A model generated the notes under the pieces. The model saw nothing but the letters and a program-made list of their open reading frames with translations. It was not told where the DNA came from and searched no databases. The translations under genes and the position numbers were made by a program. A stretch of 64,000 nucleotides of DNA. Source: JBBROS01 sp965217935. GTDB lineage: Bacteria > Pseudomonadota > Alphaproteobacteria > Acetobacterales > Acetobacteraceae. Below are positions 6,967 through 16,026 of the stretch, in pieces; position 1 is the first letter of the stretch; each line of letters begins with the position of its first letter. Location: the NCBI GenBank assembly GCA_965217935.1, contig OZ244581.1, positions 3,286,001-3,350,000 of the forward strand, given 5' to 3'.

Positions 6967-9086
6967 GGCGCGGTCTCCTCGGTTTCGTTCATCGCGGCGA
7001 CGATGCGCTCGGGCGTGAGCGGCGTCTCGCGCACCCGCACGCCCAGCGCGGCGGATACGGCATTGGCGATGGCGCCCGCCGTGGGCCCGACCGAGCACTC
7101 GCCGGCGCCAACCGAAGGGGCCGCGGACGGCATGAGGTGGACATCGACGGCCGGCGCTTCGGAGAAGCGCAGGATCGGGTAGTCGTCCCAGCCCTCGATG
7201 GCGACGCGGCCGCGGCCGAACGGGACGGCCTCCTTCAGCGCCCAGCTCGTGGCCTGGATCGCGCCGCCCTCGAGCTGGTTAGCGGCCCCGTCGGCGCTGA
7301 CGACGAGGCCGATGTCGGCCGCCACCGTCAGCCGGATGGCGCGGATCGCCGCGCCGGCCTCGATCTCCGCCACCACCGCGCAATAGCCGCCGGCGTTCTT
7401 GTATCGCGCGAAGCCGATGCCGCGGCCACGCCCCTCCGGCAGCGCCCCGCCCCAGCCCGAAAGCGCCGCGGCGCGCTCGATCACGGCACGGGCGCGCGGG
7501 TCCGATAGGTGGCGCAGCCGGAACGCGACCGGGTCGATGCCCGCCTGTTCGGCCAACTCATCCATCATTTGCTCGGCCGCGAACACGTTGGCAAAGGCGC
7601 CGAGCGACCGCAGCGCCGAGGCGCGCAAGGGCATGGCCATCACCCGGTGGCTCGTGACCGTCCAATGCGGCAGGTCGTAGGACGGGATCGCATTCCGCTC
7701 GGCCCCGCCGCCGGAGGACGGCGGGGCGTTGGTCGCAGGCTGCCGCTCGAAGGGCGGGTCCATGTGCCAGGCGCCGAGCAGGGCCGGGCTGCTGCCGCGG
7801 CCGGGCCGGGTGCCGTGCCCGTTGCTCCAGACCGTGTGCCGCCACGAGCCGATAGCGCCCGAGGCGTCCAACCCGGCCTCGATGTCGATGGCCATGGCCG
7901 GACCGAACGGGCAGCTGGCCAGCTCGTCGGCCCGGCTCCACTGCACCCGCACCGGGCGCCCCGGCGCTGCCCGCGCCAGCCAAGCGGCATCGAACGCCGC
8001 ATCGTCGGCCGGGTTGTGGCCGTAGCACCCGGCGCCCTCCACGTGCTGCACCGTAACCGACCCGACGTCCATGCCGAACGCGAGCGCCAAGTCGCGGCGC
8101 AGATTGTAGATGCCCTGGCTATGGGTCCAGACCGACAGCGCCGCGCCGTCGGCGCGGGCCAGGGCGCAGGACGGCGCGATCGAGGCGTGGGCAAGATACG
8201 GTCGGGCGAAGCGTCGCCGCAACATCACTCCGGGCACGGCATCGGCCGATCCGTGCTGCCAGATCTCCGGGGCGTCGGCCGCCGCCGTGCGCAGCCAGGC
8301 CGCCAAGGCGTGCTGGTCCGGCAATTCGTCTGCCGGGCTGTCCCACGCGGCGGACGCGCGAAGGGTCGCGAGCGCCTGTTCGGCTTGCGCCTCGGCGCCC
8401 GCCAGCAAACCGACCAGCGAGCCGTCGCGCACGACCGCGACGACGCCCGGACAGGCCAGCGTTGGCGCCTCGTCGAGGCTTTGCAGCCGCGCGGCGGGAG
8501 AAGGCGGGCGGAGCATGCGGCCGTGGAGCATGCCGGGCAGTTGCAGGTCATGGATGAAGCGCGGCCGGCCGAACGCCTTGTCGGGCAAATCGATCCGCGC
8601 GGCCGGCTGCGGCGCGGCGGCGGCTTCGGCGGGCTTGCCGTCGGCGTCGCGGGCCAGCAGCGCGTCATCGGCCAGCGCCCAATAGCTGGTGCCGGCGCCA
8701 GTGGGCGCTGTCATCTCGCCATCCCGGAGCGCGAGTTCGGCGGCGGGGCAGTTGAGACGGCGGGAGGCTTCGGCAAGGTAGATCGCCCGCACCTCGGCGG
8801 CGACCTGCCGCAACGCCGCGCCGGAGTGCTGTATGGACAGGCTGCCCGAGGTCACGCCCTCATCCGGGCTGCCGGCGGTGCTGGCCGCGATGGGACGGAC
8901 CTGGTCGGCTCGCACGCCAAGCTCCCGCGCCACGATCTGCGCGAGCGCGGTGAGGATGCCCTGGCCGAGCTCCACCTTGCCGGACCGCATCTCGACGAAC
9001 CCGTCGGGCCGGATGCGCAGCCATTGATCGAGCCGCCGGTTGGCGTCGAGGCTCCCGGGCCGGCGCACCATGTCGCTCACCGGCAC
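6948..9086 (-). CDS. Molybdopterin-dependent oxidoreductase large subunit (IorB/NicB-like)
   Basis: A 712-residue aldehyde oxidase/xanthine dehydrogenase-type subunit of the isoquinoline 1-oxidoreductase/nicotinate dehydrogenase branch. Early residues show GKVELGQGILTALAQI (molybdopterin binding), the middle SQGIYNLRRDLA, and near the C-terminus VGAGECSVGPTAGAIANA, whose glutamate aligns with the catalytic GE motif of the family. It overlaps the 2Fe-2S subunit gene by 10 bp. Such two-subunit enzymes hydroxylate N-heteroaromatics or aldehydes and usually pass electrons to a membrane cytochrome; none is coded nearby. Unlike many IorB proteins it has no obvious N-terminal Tat signal, since it starts MPVSDMVRRPGSL. 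Confidence 0.88.
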   Translation of the reverse strand: MPVSDMVRRPGSLDANRRLDQWLRIRPDGFVEMRSGKVELGQGILTALAQIVARELGVRADQVRPIAASTAGSPDEGVTSGSLSIQHSGAALRQVAAEVRAIYLAEASRRLNCPAAELALRDGEMTAPTGAGTSYWALADDALLARDADGKPAEAAAAPQPAARIDLPDKAFGRPRFIHDLQLPGMLHGRMLRPPSPAARLQSLDEAPTLACPGVVAVVRDGSLVGLLAGAEAQAEQALATLRASAAWDSPADELPDQHALAAWLRTAAADAPEIWQHGSADAVPGVMLRRRFARPYLAHASIAPSCALARADGAALSVWTHSQGIYNLRRDLALAFGMDVGSVTVQHVEGAGCYGHNPADDAAFDAAWLARAAPGRPVRVQWSRADELASCPFGPAMAIDIEAGLDASGAIGSWRHTVWSNGHGTRPGRGSSPALLGAWHMDPPFERQPATNAPPSSGGGAERNAIPSYDLPHWTVTSHRVMAMPLRASALRSLGAFANVFAAEQMMDELAEQAGIDPVAFRLRHLSDPRARAVIERAAALSGWGGALPEGRGRGIGFARYKNAGGYCAVVAEIEAGAAIRAIRLTVAADIGLVVSADGAANQLEGGAIQATSWALKEAVPFGRGRVAIEGWDDYPILRFSEAPAVDVHLMPSAAPSVGAGECSVGPTAGAIANAVSAALGVRVRETPLTPERIVAAMNETEETAPCPSIC

Positions 9087-9526
9087 GCGGCCTCAACGGC
9101 GCGGACCATGCGGTTATGCGCGCCGCAGCGGCAAAGGTTGCGGTCGAGCGCCTCCCTGATACTGGCCTCGTCCGGGTGCTGCTGCCGGCGCAATAGGGCG
9201 GCGGCGCTGATCAGCACGCCGGACCAGCAATAGCCGCATTGCCCGGCTTGGTGGTCCAGGAACGCCGCCTGCAGCGGATGCGGCCGCTCCGGCGTGCCAA
9301 GCCCCTCAACCGTGATCACCTCCTTGCCCGCCACCAACCATAGCGGCGTCGTGCAGGCGGGGACGGCGTAGCCGTCGAGCAGCACCATGCAGGCCCCGCA
9401 CTGCCCGGCGCCGCAGCCGAACCGCGTGCCGGTCAGCTTCAACGTCGCGCGCAGCACGTCCAGCAACGGCGTGCCGTCATCGCCGGGCACGTCGTGCGAC
9501 AAGCCATTGATCGTGACCGGGCGCAC
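9077..9526 (-). CDS. (2Fe-2S)-binding subunit of molybdenum hydroxylase (IorA/NicA/CoxS-like)
   Basis: A 149-residue protein with a plant-type ferredoxin half (cysteines in FGCGAGQCGACMVLL, closing Cys in VPACTTP) and a four-helix half binding the second cluster (GQCGYCWSG and NLCRCGAH). Length and cysteine pattern are normal for the small subunit. It transfers electrons from the molybdopterin centre of the overlapping downstream gene product. Confidence 0.93.
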   Translation of the reverse strand: MRPVTINGLSHDVPGDDGTPLLDVLRATLKLTGTRFGCGAGQCGACMVLLDGYAVPACTTPLWLVAGKEVITVEGLGTPERPHPLQAAFLDHQAGQCGYCWSGVLISAAALLRRQQHPDEASIREALDRNLCRCGAHNRMVRAVEAACR

Positions 9527-9529
9527 AGG

Positions 9530-10507
9530 TCAGCGACCGACCTGGGCGCCGGAGATCTTCACGACCTTGGACCATTTGACGATATCGGCGTCCAGGAACG
9601 TCTTGAACCCGGCCGGCGTCATCGTCATCGGCGCCGCGCCCTGCTCCTCCCAGGCGCTCTTCACCTCCGGCTTGTTCACCGCCGCCGTCACGGCTGCATT
9701 GAGCTTGTCCTCGACATCGGCGGGCGTGCCTTTCGGCGCCATCAAGCCAAGCCAAATTGTCGCCTCAAAGCCCGGCAGCGTGCTGGCGACGGTCGGCAGG
9801 GTCGGCAATACGTCCGACTTCTCGAGCCCGGTGGTGGCTAGCGCTTTTACCTTGCCAGCGGCGATGAAGCTGGTCATCGTCGTGGTCGCGTCGAACATCA
9901 TGTCCACGTGGCCGCCGATCACGTCGATGCGGGCCGGGCTGCTGCCCTTATAAGGGATGTGCAGAATGTCGATCCCTGCCATCTGCTTGAACAGTTCGCC
10001 GGCCATATGGTACGGCGTGCCGGGGCCGGAGGAGGCGAAAGTGAGGTCGCCGGGATTGGCCTTCGCCATGGCGATCAACTCGGGCACAGAGTTCGCGCCG
10101 AGGTCGGGGCGCGTGACCAGCACGAGGTCGGACGCGTTGATCGGCGCCACCGGCACGAAGTCGGTCATCAGCTTGAACGGCTTCTTGGCGAACAGCGTCT
10201 CGTTCACCGTGTGCGTGTTGGACATCAGCAGCAGCGTATAGCCGTCGGCCGGGCTGTTCTTGACCGCCTCCGTGCCGATGATCGACCCGGCGCCGGGCCG
10301 GTCATCGATGATGAACGGCTGGCCCAGCGAGGCCTGCAGGTGCGGCGACAGCAGCCGTGCGTAAACGTCAGCCGAGCCGCCGGCGGCGAACGGCACGATG
10401 ATGGTGACCGGGTGATCGGGGTAGGCGTCCGCCGCCCGGGCCGCCCGGGTGAGCATCGAAGCGCCGATCAAGCCCACGGCGATGCGGCGGGAGAATTCAT
10501 TGTCCAT
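9530..10507 (-). CDS. TctC/Bug-family tripartite tricarboxylate transporter substrate-binding protein
   Basis: A 325-residue periplasmic binding protein: signal peptide to about residue 25 (ARAADAYP cleavage region), then YPDHPVTIIVPFAAGGSADV, the Bug-family loop that contacts the ligand carboxylate, and a second contact loop FASSGPGTPYHMAG. It lies 3 bp upstream of the 2Fe-2S subunit gene and is the extracytoplasmic partner of TctA/TctB encoded 3 kb downstream in the same orientation, so uptake and oxidation genes are interleaved in one operon. Confidence 0.94.
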   Translation of the reverse strand: MDNEFSRRIAVGLIGASMLTRAARAADAYPDHPVTIIVPFAAGGSADVYARLLSPHLQASLGQPFIIDDRPGAGSIIGTEAVKNSPADGYTLLLMSNTHTVNETLFAKKPFKLMTDFVPVAPINASDLVLVTRPDLGANSVPELIAMAKANPGDLTFASSGPGTPYHMAGELFKQMAGIDILHIPYKGSSPARIDVIGGHVDMMFDATTTMTSFIAAGKVKALATTGLEKSDVLPTLPTVASTLPGFEATIWLGLMAPKGTPADVEDKLNAAVTAAVNKPEVKSAWEEQGAAPMTMTPAGFKTFLDADIVKWSKVVKISGAQVGR

Positions 10508-10520
10508 CGTCGTCTTACCT

Positions 10521-11537
10521 TTACCGGAAGATCTGCGAGAACTGTTCCTTGATCGATCGCGTGTTGCCTTCGATCTCGCCGTAGTCCACCGGCATCAAGT
10601 TCAATCCCGAGAGCGTCGGCGAGCCGCTCGGCGGCGGCGCCGTCTTCACCGCCGCGTAGCCGCCGCCGTCCGGGAACACGGCCTGAACCTTGTCGCTCAG
10701 CATGAAGGCGGCCAGCAGTTTCGCGGCGTTCGGGTGCGGCGAGCCCTTGATGACCGCCGTCGGCGACGGGATCACGAACACCCCCTCCTCCGGGATGACG
10801 CTAAGGATCTCGTGCCCGGCCTCACGGTTCTCGGCGATGTAGCTGTCGAGCACGCCGACGCCGATGCTGCGTTCGCCGGATTTGAGGTTTTCAGACACTT
10901 GCTGGTTGCTCGGCACCACCATAATGTCGTTGGCGCGCAGCTTGCGATAGTAATCCCACCCGAATTTCTGGCTTAGCGTGCCGACCACGATCAATTGCAG
11001 GCTGGTGAAGGACGGATCGGTCATCACCAGCCGGCCTTTGTACTTCGGGTCCGTCAGGTCCATCCAGCCCTTCGGCACGTCCGCGTCGACGACCTTGTCG
11101 GTGCGGACGGCGATGGTCATGAGGTTGAGTCGTTGCGCGACCCACAGCCCATCCGGGTCCTTCGCCTGGGCAGGCGCCTCGTCGAACCCTGCCGGCTTGA
11201 ACGGCACGAACACGCCCTTGCTGCCGAGCAGGCGGGAGGCCGCCGGGTCCGACGTGGTCAGCAGGTCGGCGGCGACCAAGCGGCCCGAGTACTCCTGCAT
11301 GAAGCGACGCAGGATGGCGCTGCCGCCGGAGCGGAACAGGTCAACCTCGATGCCGTAATCGGCCTGGAACAACTGCGCGATCTCGTTGGCCTGCGCGATC
11401 GGCGTCGAGCTGTACCAGACGACCTTGCCCTCTTTCTTGGCCGCCGCCACATCGGGCGCGTCCTGGGCACGCGCGAGATGGGGGGCGGCGAGCGCAAGGC
11501 CGGCTGTGGCCAGCCAGGCACGGCGGCTGATCGGCAT
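10521..11537 (-). CDS. ABC transporter substrate-binding protein (Fe3+/2-aminoethylphosphonate type)
   Basis: A 338-residue periplasmic protein with a Tat-like signal (SRRAWLATAGLALAAPHLARAQ), then the AfuA/PhnS-type start KKEGKVVWYSSTP and central PSFTSLQLIVVGTL. It belongs to family 1 solute-binding proteins paired with FbpB-like permeases and FbpC/PotA-like ATPases. The ATPase gene at 12496 is truncated and no permease is present, so the transporter is probably non-functional or uses components elsewhere. Start at 11537 chosen because GGAGG lies 5-6 bp upstream; the longer MEET start would bury that site. Confidence 0.9.
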   Translation of the reverse strand: MPISRRAWLATAGLALAAPHLARAQDAPDVAAAKKEGKVVWYSSTPIAQANEIAQLFQADYGIEVDLFRSGGSAILRRFMQEYSGRLVAADLLTTSDPAASRLLGSKGVFVPFKPAGFDEAPAQAKDPDGLWVAQRLNLMTIAVRTDKVVDADVPKGWMDLTDPKYKGRLVMTDPSFTSLQLIVVGTLSQKFGWDYYRKLRANDIMVVPSNQQVSENLKSGERSIGVGVLDSYIAENREAGHEILSVIPEEGVFVIPSPTAVIKGSPHPNAAKLLAAFMLSDKVQAVFPDGGGYAAVKTAPPPSGSPTLSGLNLMPVDYGEIEGNTRSIKEQFSQIFR

Positions 11538-11556
11538 GGTTTCCTCCATTTATGGC

Positions 11557-12483
11557 TTATGTGCCTCTGTAACTGGGCTCCGGACGCGAGAAGAAGTCGA
11601 GTAGGATGTGATACACCAGCATGTAGTTCTTCTGCTGGAACGAGGCGTGCGAGATGCCCGGCATGACGGTGAACTGCTTGTCCGGGTTCGACAGCAGCTT
11701 ATAGAACTCGATCAGGTCGTCGAAGCTGGCGATCCCGTCATATTGCCCGCGCATGACGATCGTGGGCACGGTGATCAGCGCCGGGTCGATGATCGGCAGG
11801 CGGGAGCACATGTCCACGTAGGTGCCGGTCGGCATGGAGTCGTCGAGCGACAAGATCGCGTCGGCGAAAGCCTCGACGACCTCCGGCGCCGCCGTGCCGG
11901 GATGGTCGCGCTGGAAGATGCTGTGCACGAAGGGCCGGTCGATCGGGCGGCGGTTGCGGCTGATGAAGTCCGGCAGCTTCTTGCGCCGCTCCGCCAGCGT
12001 GGGGCTGCCCTCGCCGGTCCAGACGAAGGCGTCCAGCGCCAGTCGCGCCACCCGGTCCGGATGTCGCTCCGCGAACTTCGCCGCCCGCAGCGCGCCGGAG
12101 GAGATGCCGTACATCAACAGCTTACCCGTGTCGCCCTGCGCCGCGATGTAGTCCGACGCCGCTTCCAGGTCGTCCGCGCCGGTATCGATGTCGCTGTTGA
12201 TGTCACGGTCTTTGCCGGACCGGCCGTAGCCTTCCATGTCCACGCACCACGTGTCGAAGCCCTGTTCGGCGAAGTAGGCCATCGCCGAGGAATGCGGCCT
12301 GCCCGGCACGTCGAGGTCGAAGGTCGGCTGCGACGCCATCGAGGAGCCGTGCACGAACAGAATCGTGCCGCGGCTCGCGCCCTGGGCTGGGATATCATAC
12401 ATGAACAGGGACACGTCCCCCTTCTTGGTCCAGTGTTCGCGGCCCTTGCCGGAGATGCTCTTTGCGGCGGTCGTGGCTGACAT
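11557..12483 (-). CDS. Alpha/beta-hydrolase fold enzyme
   Basis: A 308-residue alpha/beta hydrolase with complete catalytic signals: oxyanion VHGSSMAS (about residue 45), nucleophile elbow MYGISSGAL (G-I-S-S-G), acid in MRGQYDGIAS, histidine in PGISHASFQQ. No signal peptide, so it is cytoplasmic. It lies between the truncated ABC ATPase and the ABC binding protein in a same-strand run, so it probably processes a substrate brought in by one of the local transporters. Contrast the hydrolase at 3525, which lacks its serine. Confidence 0.88.
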   Translation of the reverse strand: MSATTAAKSISGKGREHWTKKGDVSLFMYDIPAQGASRGTILFVHGSSMASQPTFDLDVPGRPHSSAMAYFAEQGFDTWCVDMEGYGRSGKDRDINSDIDTGADDLEAASDYIAAQGDTGKLLMYGISSGALRAAKFAERHPDRVARLALDAFVWTGEGSPTLAERRKKLPDFISRNRRPIDRPFVHSIFQRDHPGTAAPEVVEAFADAILSLDDSMPTGTYVDMCSRLPIIDPALITVPTIVMRGQYDGIASFDDLIEFYKLLSNPDKQFTVMPGISHASFQQKNYMLVYHILLDFFSRPEPSYRGT

Positions 12484-12495
12484 GCGGTCTCCTCC

Positions 12496-13254
12496 TCAGG
12501 TTCGGGCAAATACGTTGCATTGCGCCGGGTCGATCGTGGCGGCGACGTGGACGCCCGGCGCGTGGCTTTCGAGCGGATGGGTCTGCACGCGCAGCGTCGC
12601 GCCGCTGGGCAAGCGAAGCCAGTGCTCGGTCATGTTGCCAAGGAAGACCTGCTCGGCCACGGTGCCGGACAGGCTGGCAGGACCGCCTCCCGGCGGGGTC
12701 AGGCGGATATCTTCGGGCCTGACCGCGACATCGACGGCATCGCCGGCCGAGAGGCCGGAGGGCAAGGCGACGCGCAGCGTCTCGCCGCCGTCCAGCGTGA
12801 CCGCGCCCAGGGCCGACACGCGGCCTGGCAGGAAGTTCACCAGGCCCATGAAGTCCGCCACCACCTTGTTGGCCGGCCGGCGATACACCTCGTGCGGCGT
12901 GCCGTATTGCTGCAACTGGCCCTTCGACATGACGGCGATCCGGTCGGACAGCGCCAGCGCCTCGGCCTGGTCGTGGGTGACGTAGACGAAGGTGATCCCG
13001 GTCCGCCGCTGCAACTGCTTCAGCTCGCCCCGCATATGCTCGCGCAGCTTGGCGTCGAGGTTGCTGAGCGGCTCGTCGAACAGCAGGATGCCAGGCTCCA
13101 CCACCAGGCTGCGCGCCAACGCCACCCGCTGCTGCTGCCCGCCGCTCAGCTCCGCCGGGAACCGGCCGCCGAGGCCCGCGAGCCCGACCTGACCAAGCGC
13201 CGCATCGACGTCCTGCCGCAGCGCCGAACCCGAGACCCGCCGCATGCGCAAGCC
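12496..13254 (-). pseudogene. ABC transporter ATP-binding protein (PotA/FbpC type), 5'-truncated
   Basis: The C-terminal ~250 residues of an iron/polyamine-type ATPase: signature LSGGQQQRVALARSL, Walker B GILLFDEPLSNLDAKL, H-loop YVTHDQAEALALSD and a C-terminal TOBE domain (VRPEDIRL). The Walker A P-loop, Q-loop and everything before FGLRMRRV are missing; the codons directly upstream match a decayed transposase (GGWQAAGAGF), so the break is near 13254. The open frame continues into the transposase debris, but the product cannot bind ATP normally. Twelve bp upstream of the hydrolase gene, it was once the upstream member of this operon. Confidence 0.88.
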
Positions 13255-13882
13255 GAAGCCGGCGCCTGCGGCCTGCCAGCCCCCAGTGCCGCGGCCGCGC
13301 AAACATGCCGGTCGGCGATCCACAGCGCGCCAGGTTGCGCGCTGCCCAGCAGCGGCGCCACCGCGGCGCTCGCTCGCGTGCGCGTCCTCGTGGGCCGCCA
13401 GGTCGGTCACCAGGCCGCTGTCCGGCCCATACGCCGCCAGCGACTGCCCGGACAGCGCCGCGGAGCATACGCAGGGGCGCCGGAGGCGTCTCGCTCGCGG
13501 GCAGATGACGGCCCGCCAGCATGCGCAGCCGCCAGCCGCTCGGCGCTGCCCTGCACAAGCGCCCGCAGGGGCACAGCGCCGAGCGGCGCACCTTCTCATG
13601 CAGCGAGGCCGGCGACACCAGCAGGGTCGCCATCTGCCGTGCCGCCGCGTGCAGGCTGGGACGCAAACCCAGCGACACCAGCGTGGCCAGCTCCGACATA
13701 GCCAAGACCAACAGCTCACGCGCGCACGGCTCGTCGCGATTGGCCTCGGACGCCTCGTCCGCCCGGCCCGCCGGCAGCGCATGGTCCAGCGCAAGCCGCG
13801 CCGTCACGCTCGCCGGCCCGTGCCGCTCGAACCGCTCCAGAACCGCGGGCCAAACCGACCCGGCCTCACCCGAGGCACTCAT
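13255..13882 (-). pseudogene. IS4-type transposase remnant
   Basis: A decayed DDE transposase of a type common in alphaproteobacteria. It starts VWPAVLERFERHGPASVTAR, continues LVSLGLRPSLHAAARQM, has an internal deletion after SLHEKVRR, resumes at GWRLRMLAGRHLPASE (the usual catalytic Asp of the LDGNHL-like motif is Ala), then switches frame to YGPDSGLVTDLAAHEDAH and again to LLGSAQPGALWIADRH before joining the truncated ABC ATPase. At least three frame changes and one deletion; not functional. Recognition is from memory of the family. Confidence 0.75.
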
Positions 13883-13994
13883 CCATCAAGGCCGGGAGTG
13901 CAATGACCACGCTGGAAGGGCCGTGCCTAAAAACCCCATGACGGACGCGCCGCACGCTTCCCAACCCGCGGCCCCGGGCGTAGAACGCGCGCCC

Positions 13995-14342
13995 ATGACA
14001 ACCGTGCTGCTGATCGTCCACCTGTTCGTTACCCTCGCCCTCATCGGCGTCGTGCTGATCCAGCGCAGCGAGGGGGGCGGGCTTGGCATTGGGTCCTCTC
14101 AGGGGATGGGCGGGTTCATGTCCGGGCGGGGGACGGCGAACCTGCTGACGCGGGCGACGGCGGTGCTGGGGACGATCTTCTTCGTGCTGTCGCTGTCGCT
14201 CGCGTTGCTGAACCGGGGAACGACCGGGGTGGGACGGTCGTTGCTCGACAATCCGCCGCCGGCGACGAGCAGCCCTGGGCCCGCGTCTCCCGAGTCGCCG
14301 GCCCCTGCCGCGCCGAAAGCTCCGCAAGTGCCGACGAACTGA
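13995..14342 (+). CDS. secG: Preprotein translocase subunit SecG
   Basis: A 115-residue membrane protein: MTTVLLIVHLFVTLALIGVV (TM1), the conserved cytoplasmic loop IQRSEGGGLGIGSSQG, GTANLLTRATAVLGT and TM2, then a Pro/Ala-rich tail typical of alphaproteobacterial SecG. It supports SecYEG protein export. Start at MTTVLL is preferred over longer upstream readings, which contain no SecG homology. Followed 55 bp later by pyrG, the usual alphaproteobacterial order. Confidence 0.93.
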   Translation: MTTVLLIVHLFVTLALIGVVLIQRSEGGGLGIGSSQGMGGFMSGRGTANLLTRATAVLGTIFFVLSLSLALLNRGTTGVGRSLLDNPPPATSSPGPASPESPAPAAPKAPQVPTN

Positions 14343-14397
14343 CGATTTCCGTGCCCGGGTTTCCGCATGCGCGCTGCTTGCTGTATCAGGAGCGTCC

Positions 14398-16026
14398 ATG
14401 ACGCGGTTTGTCTTCATCACCGGCGGCGTGGTGTCCTCGTTGGGCAAGGGGGTCGCGTCGGCAGCCCTCGGGGCCTTGCTGCAGGCGCGTGGCTACAGCG
14501 TCCGGCTGCGCAAGCTCGACCCCTATCTGAACGTCGATCCGGGGACGATGAGCCCCTACCAGCATGGCGAGGTGTTCGTCACCGACGACGGGGCGGAGAC
14601 GGATCTCGACCTCGGGCATTACGAGCGGTTCACCGGCGTGCACGCGACGCAGCGGGACAACGCGACGACGGGGCGCATCTACTCCGAGGTGATCGCCAAG
14701 GAGCGCCGGGGGGATTACCTGGGCGCCACGGTGCAGGTCATTCCGCACATCACCGACGCCATCAAGGAGGCGATCACGCGGGAGGTCGATGAGGTCGATT
14801 TCGCGTTGATCGAGATCGGCGGCACGGTGGGCGACATCGAGAGCCTGCCGTTCCTGGAGGCGATCCGGCAATTGGCCAACGACCTGAGCGCCGGGCAGTG
14901 CATGTTCGTGCACCTGACGCTGGTGCCGTATATCCCGAGCGCCGGGGAGCTGAAGACCAAGCCGACGCAGCACTCGGTCAAGGAGCTGCAGAACGCGGGC
15001 ATCCAGCCCGACATGCTGCTCTGCCGCTGCGACCGGCAGATCCCGGACGGCGAGCGGCGCAAGATCGCCAATTTCTGCAACGTGCGCCCGCAGGCGGTGA
15101 TCGCCGCGCTCGACGTCGATACCATCTACGCCGTGCCGATCAGCTATCACGCGGACGGGATGGACCGCGAGGTGCTGCGCCATTTCGGCCTGCCGTTCGA
15201 CGAGGAGCCTGACCTGTCCGCCTGGCAGCAGGTGGTTGACGTGGTGCGCGCGCCCGAGGGCGAGGTGCGGATCGCGGTGGTGGGCAAGTACATCAGCCTG
15301 CTGGACAGCTATAAAAGCCTCGCCGAGGCGCTGATCCACGGCGGGATCAGGCATCGCGTGCGGGTGCGCCTGGACTGGGTGGACAGCCAGGTGTTCGAGA
15401 CGCCCGACGCGGTGGCCCGGCTGGAAGGCGTCCACGGCATCCTGGTGCCGGGCGGGTTCGGCGAGCGGGGGACGCCGGGCATGATCGCGGCGGTGCGGTT
15501 CGCCCGCGAGCGGCGGGTGCCGTTCTTCGGCATCTGCTTCGGGATGCAGATGGCGGTGATCGAGTGCGCGCGGAACATGGCGGGGCTCGATGATGCGTCG
15601 TCGAGCGAATTTGGGCCGTGCGAGACGCCGGTGGTCGGGCTATTGACGGAATGGGCGCGAGGGACTGCGATGGAACGACGGGCGGAGGGCATGGATTTGG
15701 GCGGGACGATGCGGCTGGGGGCCTACCCGGCGGTGCTGGATGAGGGATCGCTGATCGGCGGGATCTACGGCGAGACGGAGATCCATGAGCGGCACCGGCA
15801 CCGCTACGAGGTCAACGTCAACTACCGCCGCGCGCTCGAGGCGAGCGGGATGCGGTTCGCGGGCATGTCGCCGGACGGGGTGCTGCCGGAGACGGTGGAG
15901 CTGCCGGGCCATCCGTGGTTCATCGGGGTGCAGTATCATCCCGAGCTGAAATCGAAGCCGCTCGACCCGCATCCGCTGTTCGCCGGGTTCATCGGCGCGG
16001 CGGTCAGGCAGTCGCGCCTTGTCTGA
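14398..16026 (+). CDS. pyrG: CTP synthase
   Basis: A 542-residue enzyme that makes CTP from UTP, ATP and glutamine. The synthetase domain (1-265) shows FITGGVVSSLGKGVASAALG and KTKPTQHSVKEL; the class I glutamine amidotransferase domain has the nucleophile Cys in FFGICFGMQMA and the His-x-Glu in QYHPELKSKP. Full family length. It overlaps the kdsA reading frame by 8 bp if the TTG start of kdsA is used. Confidence 0.98.
   Translation: MTRFVFITGGVVSSLGKGVASAALGALLQARGYSVRLRKLDPYLNVDPGTMSPYQHGEVFVTDDGAETDLDLGHYERFTGVHATQRDNATTGRIYSEVIAKERRGDYLGATVQVIPHITDAIKEAITREVDEVDFALIEIGGTVGDIESLPFLEAIRQLANDLSAGQCMFVHLTLVPYIPSAGELKTKPTQHSVKELQNAGIQPDMLLCRCDRQIPDGERRKIANFCNVRPQAVIAALDVDTIYAVPISYHADGMDREVLRHFGLPFDEEPDLSAWQQVVDVVRAPEGEVRIAVVGKYISLLDSYKSLAEALIHGGIRHRVRVRLDWVDSQVFETPDAVARLEGVHGILVPGGFGERGTPGMIAAVRFARERRVPFFGICFGMQMAVIECARNMAGLDDASSSEFGPCETPVVGLLTEWARGTAMERRAEGMDLGGTMRLGAYPAVLDEGSLIGGIYGETEIHERHRHRYEVNVNYRRALEASGMRFAGMSPDGVLPETVELPGHPWFIGVQYHPELKSKPLDPHPLFAGFIGAAVRQSRLV

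Noticed and set aside
6967..7098. Conventional start for the ModA-like gene at 7098
   Set aside because: It would add 44 Arg-rich residues with no homology, all inside the dehydrogenase gene.
13521..13994. Long N-terminal extension of SecG
   Set aside because: The extension overlaps the transposase remnant antisense and SecG homology begins exactly at 13995.
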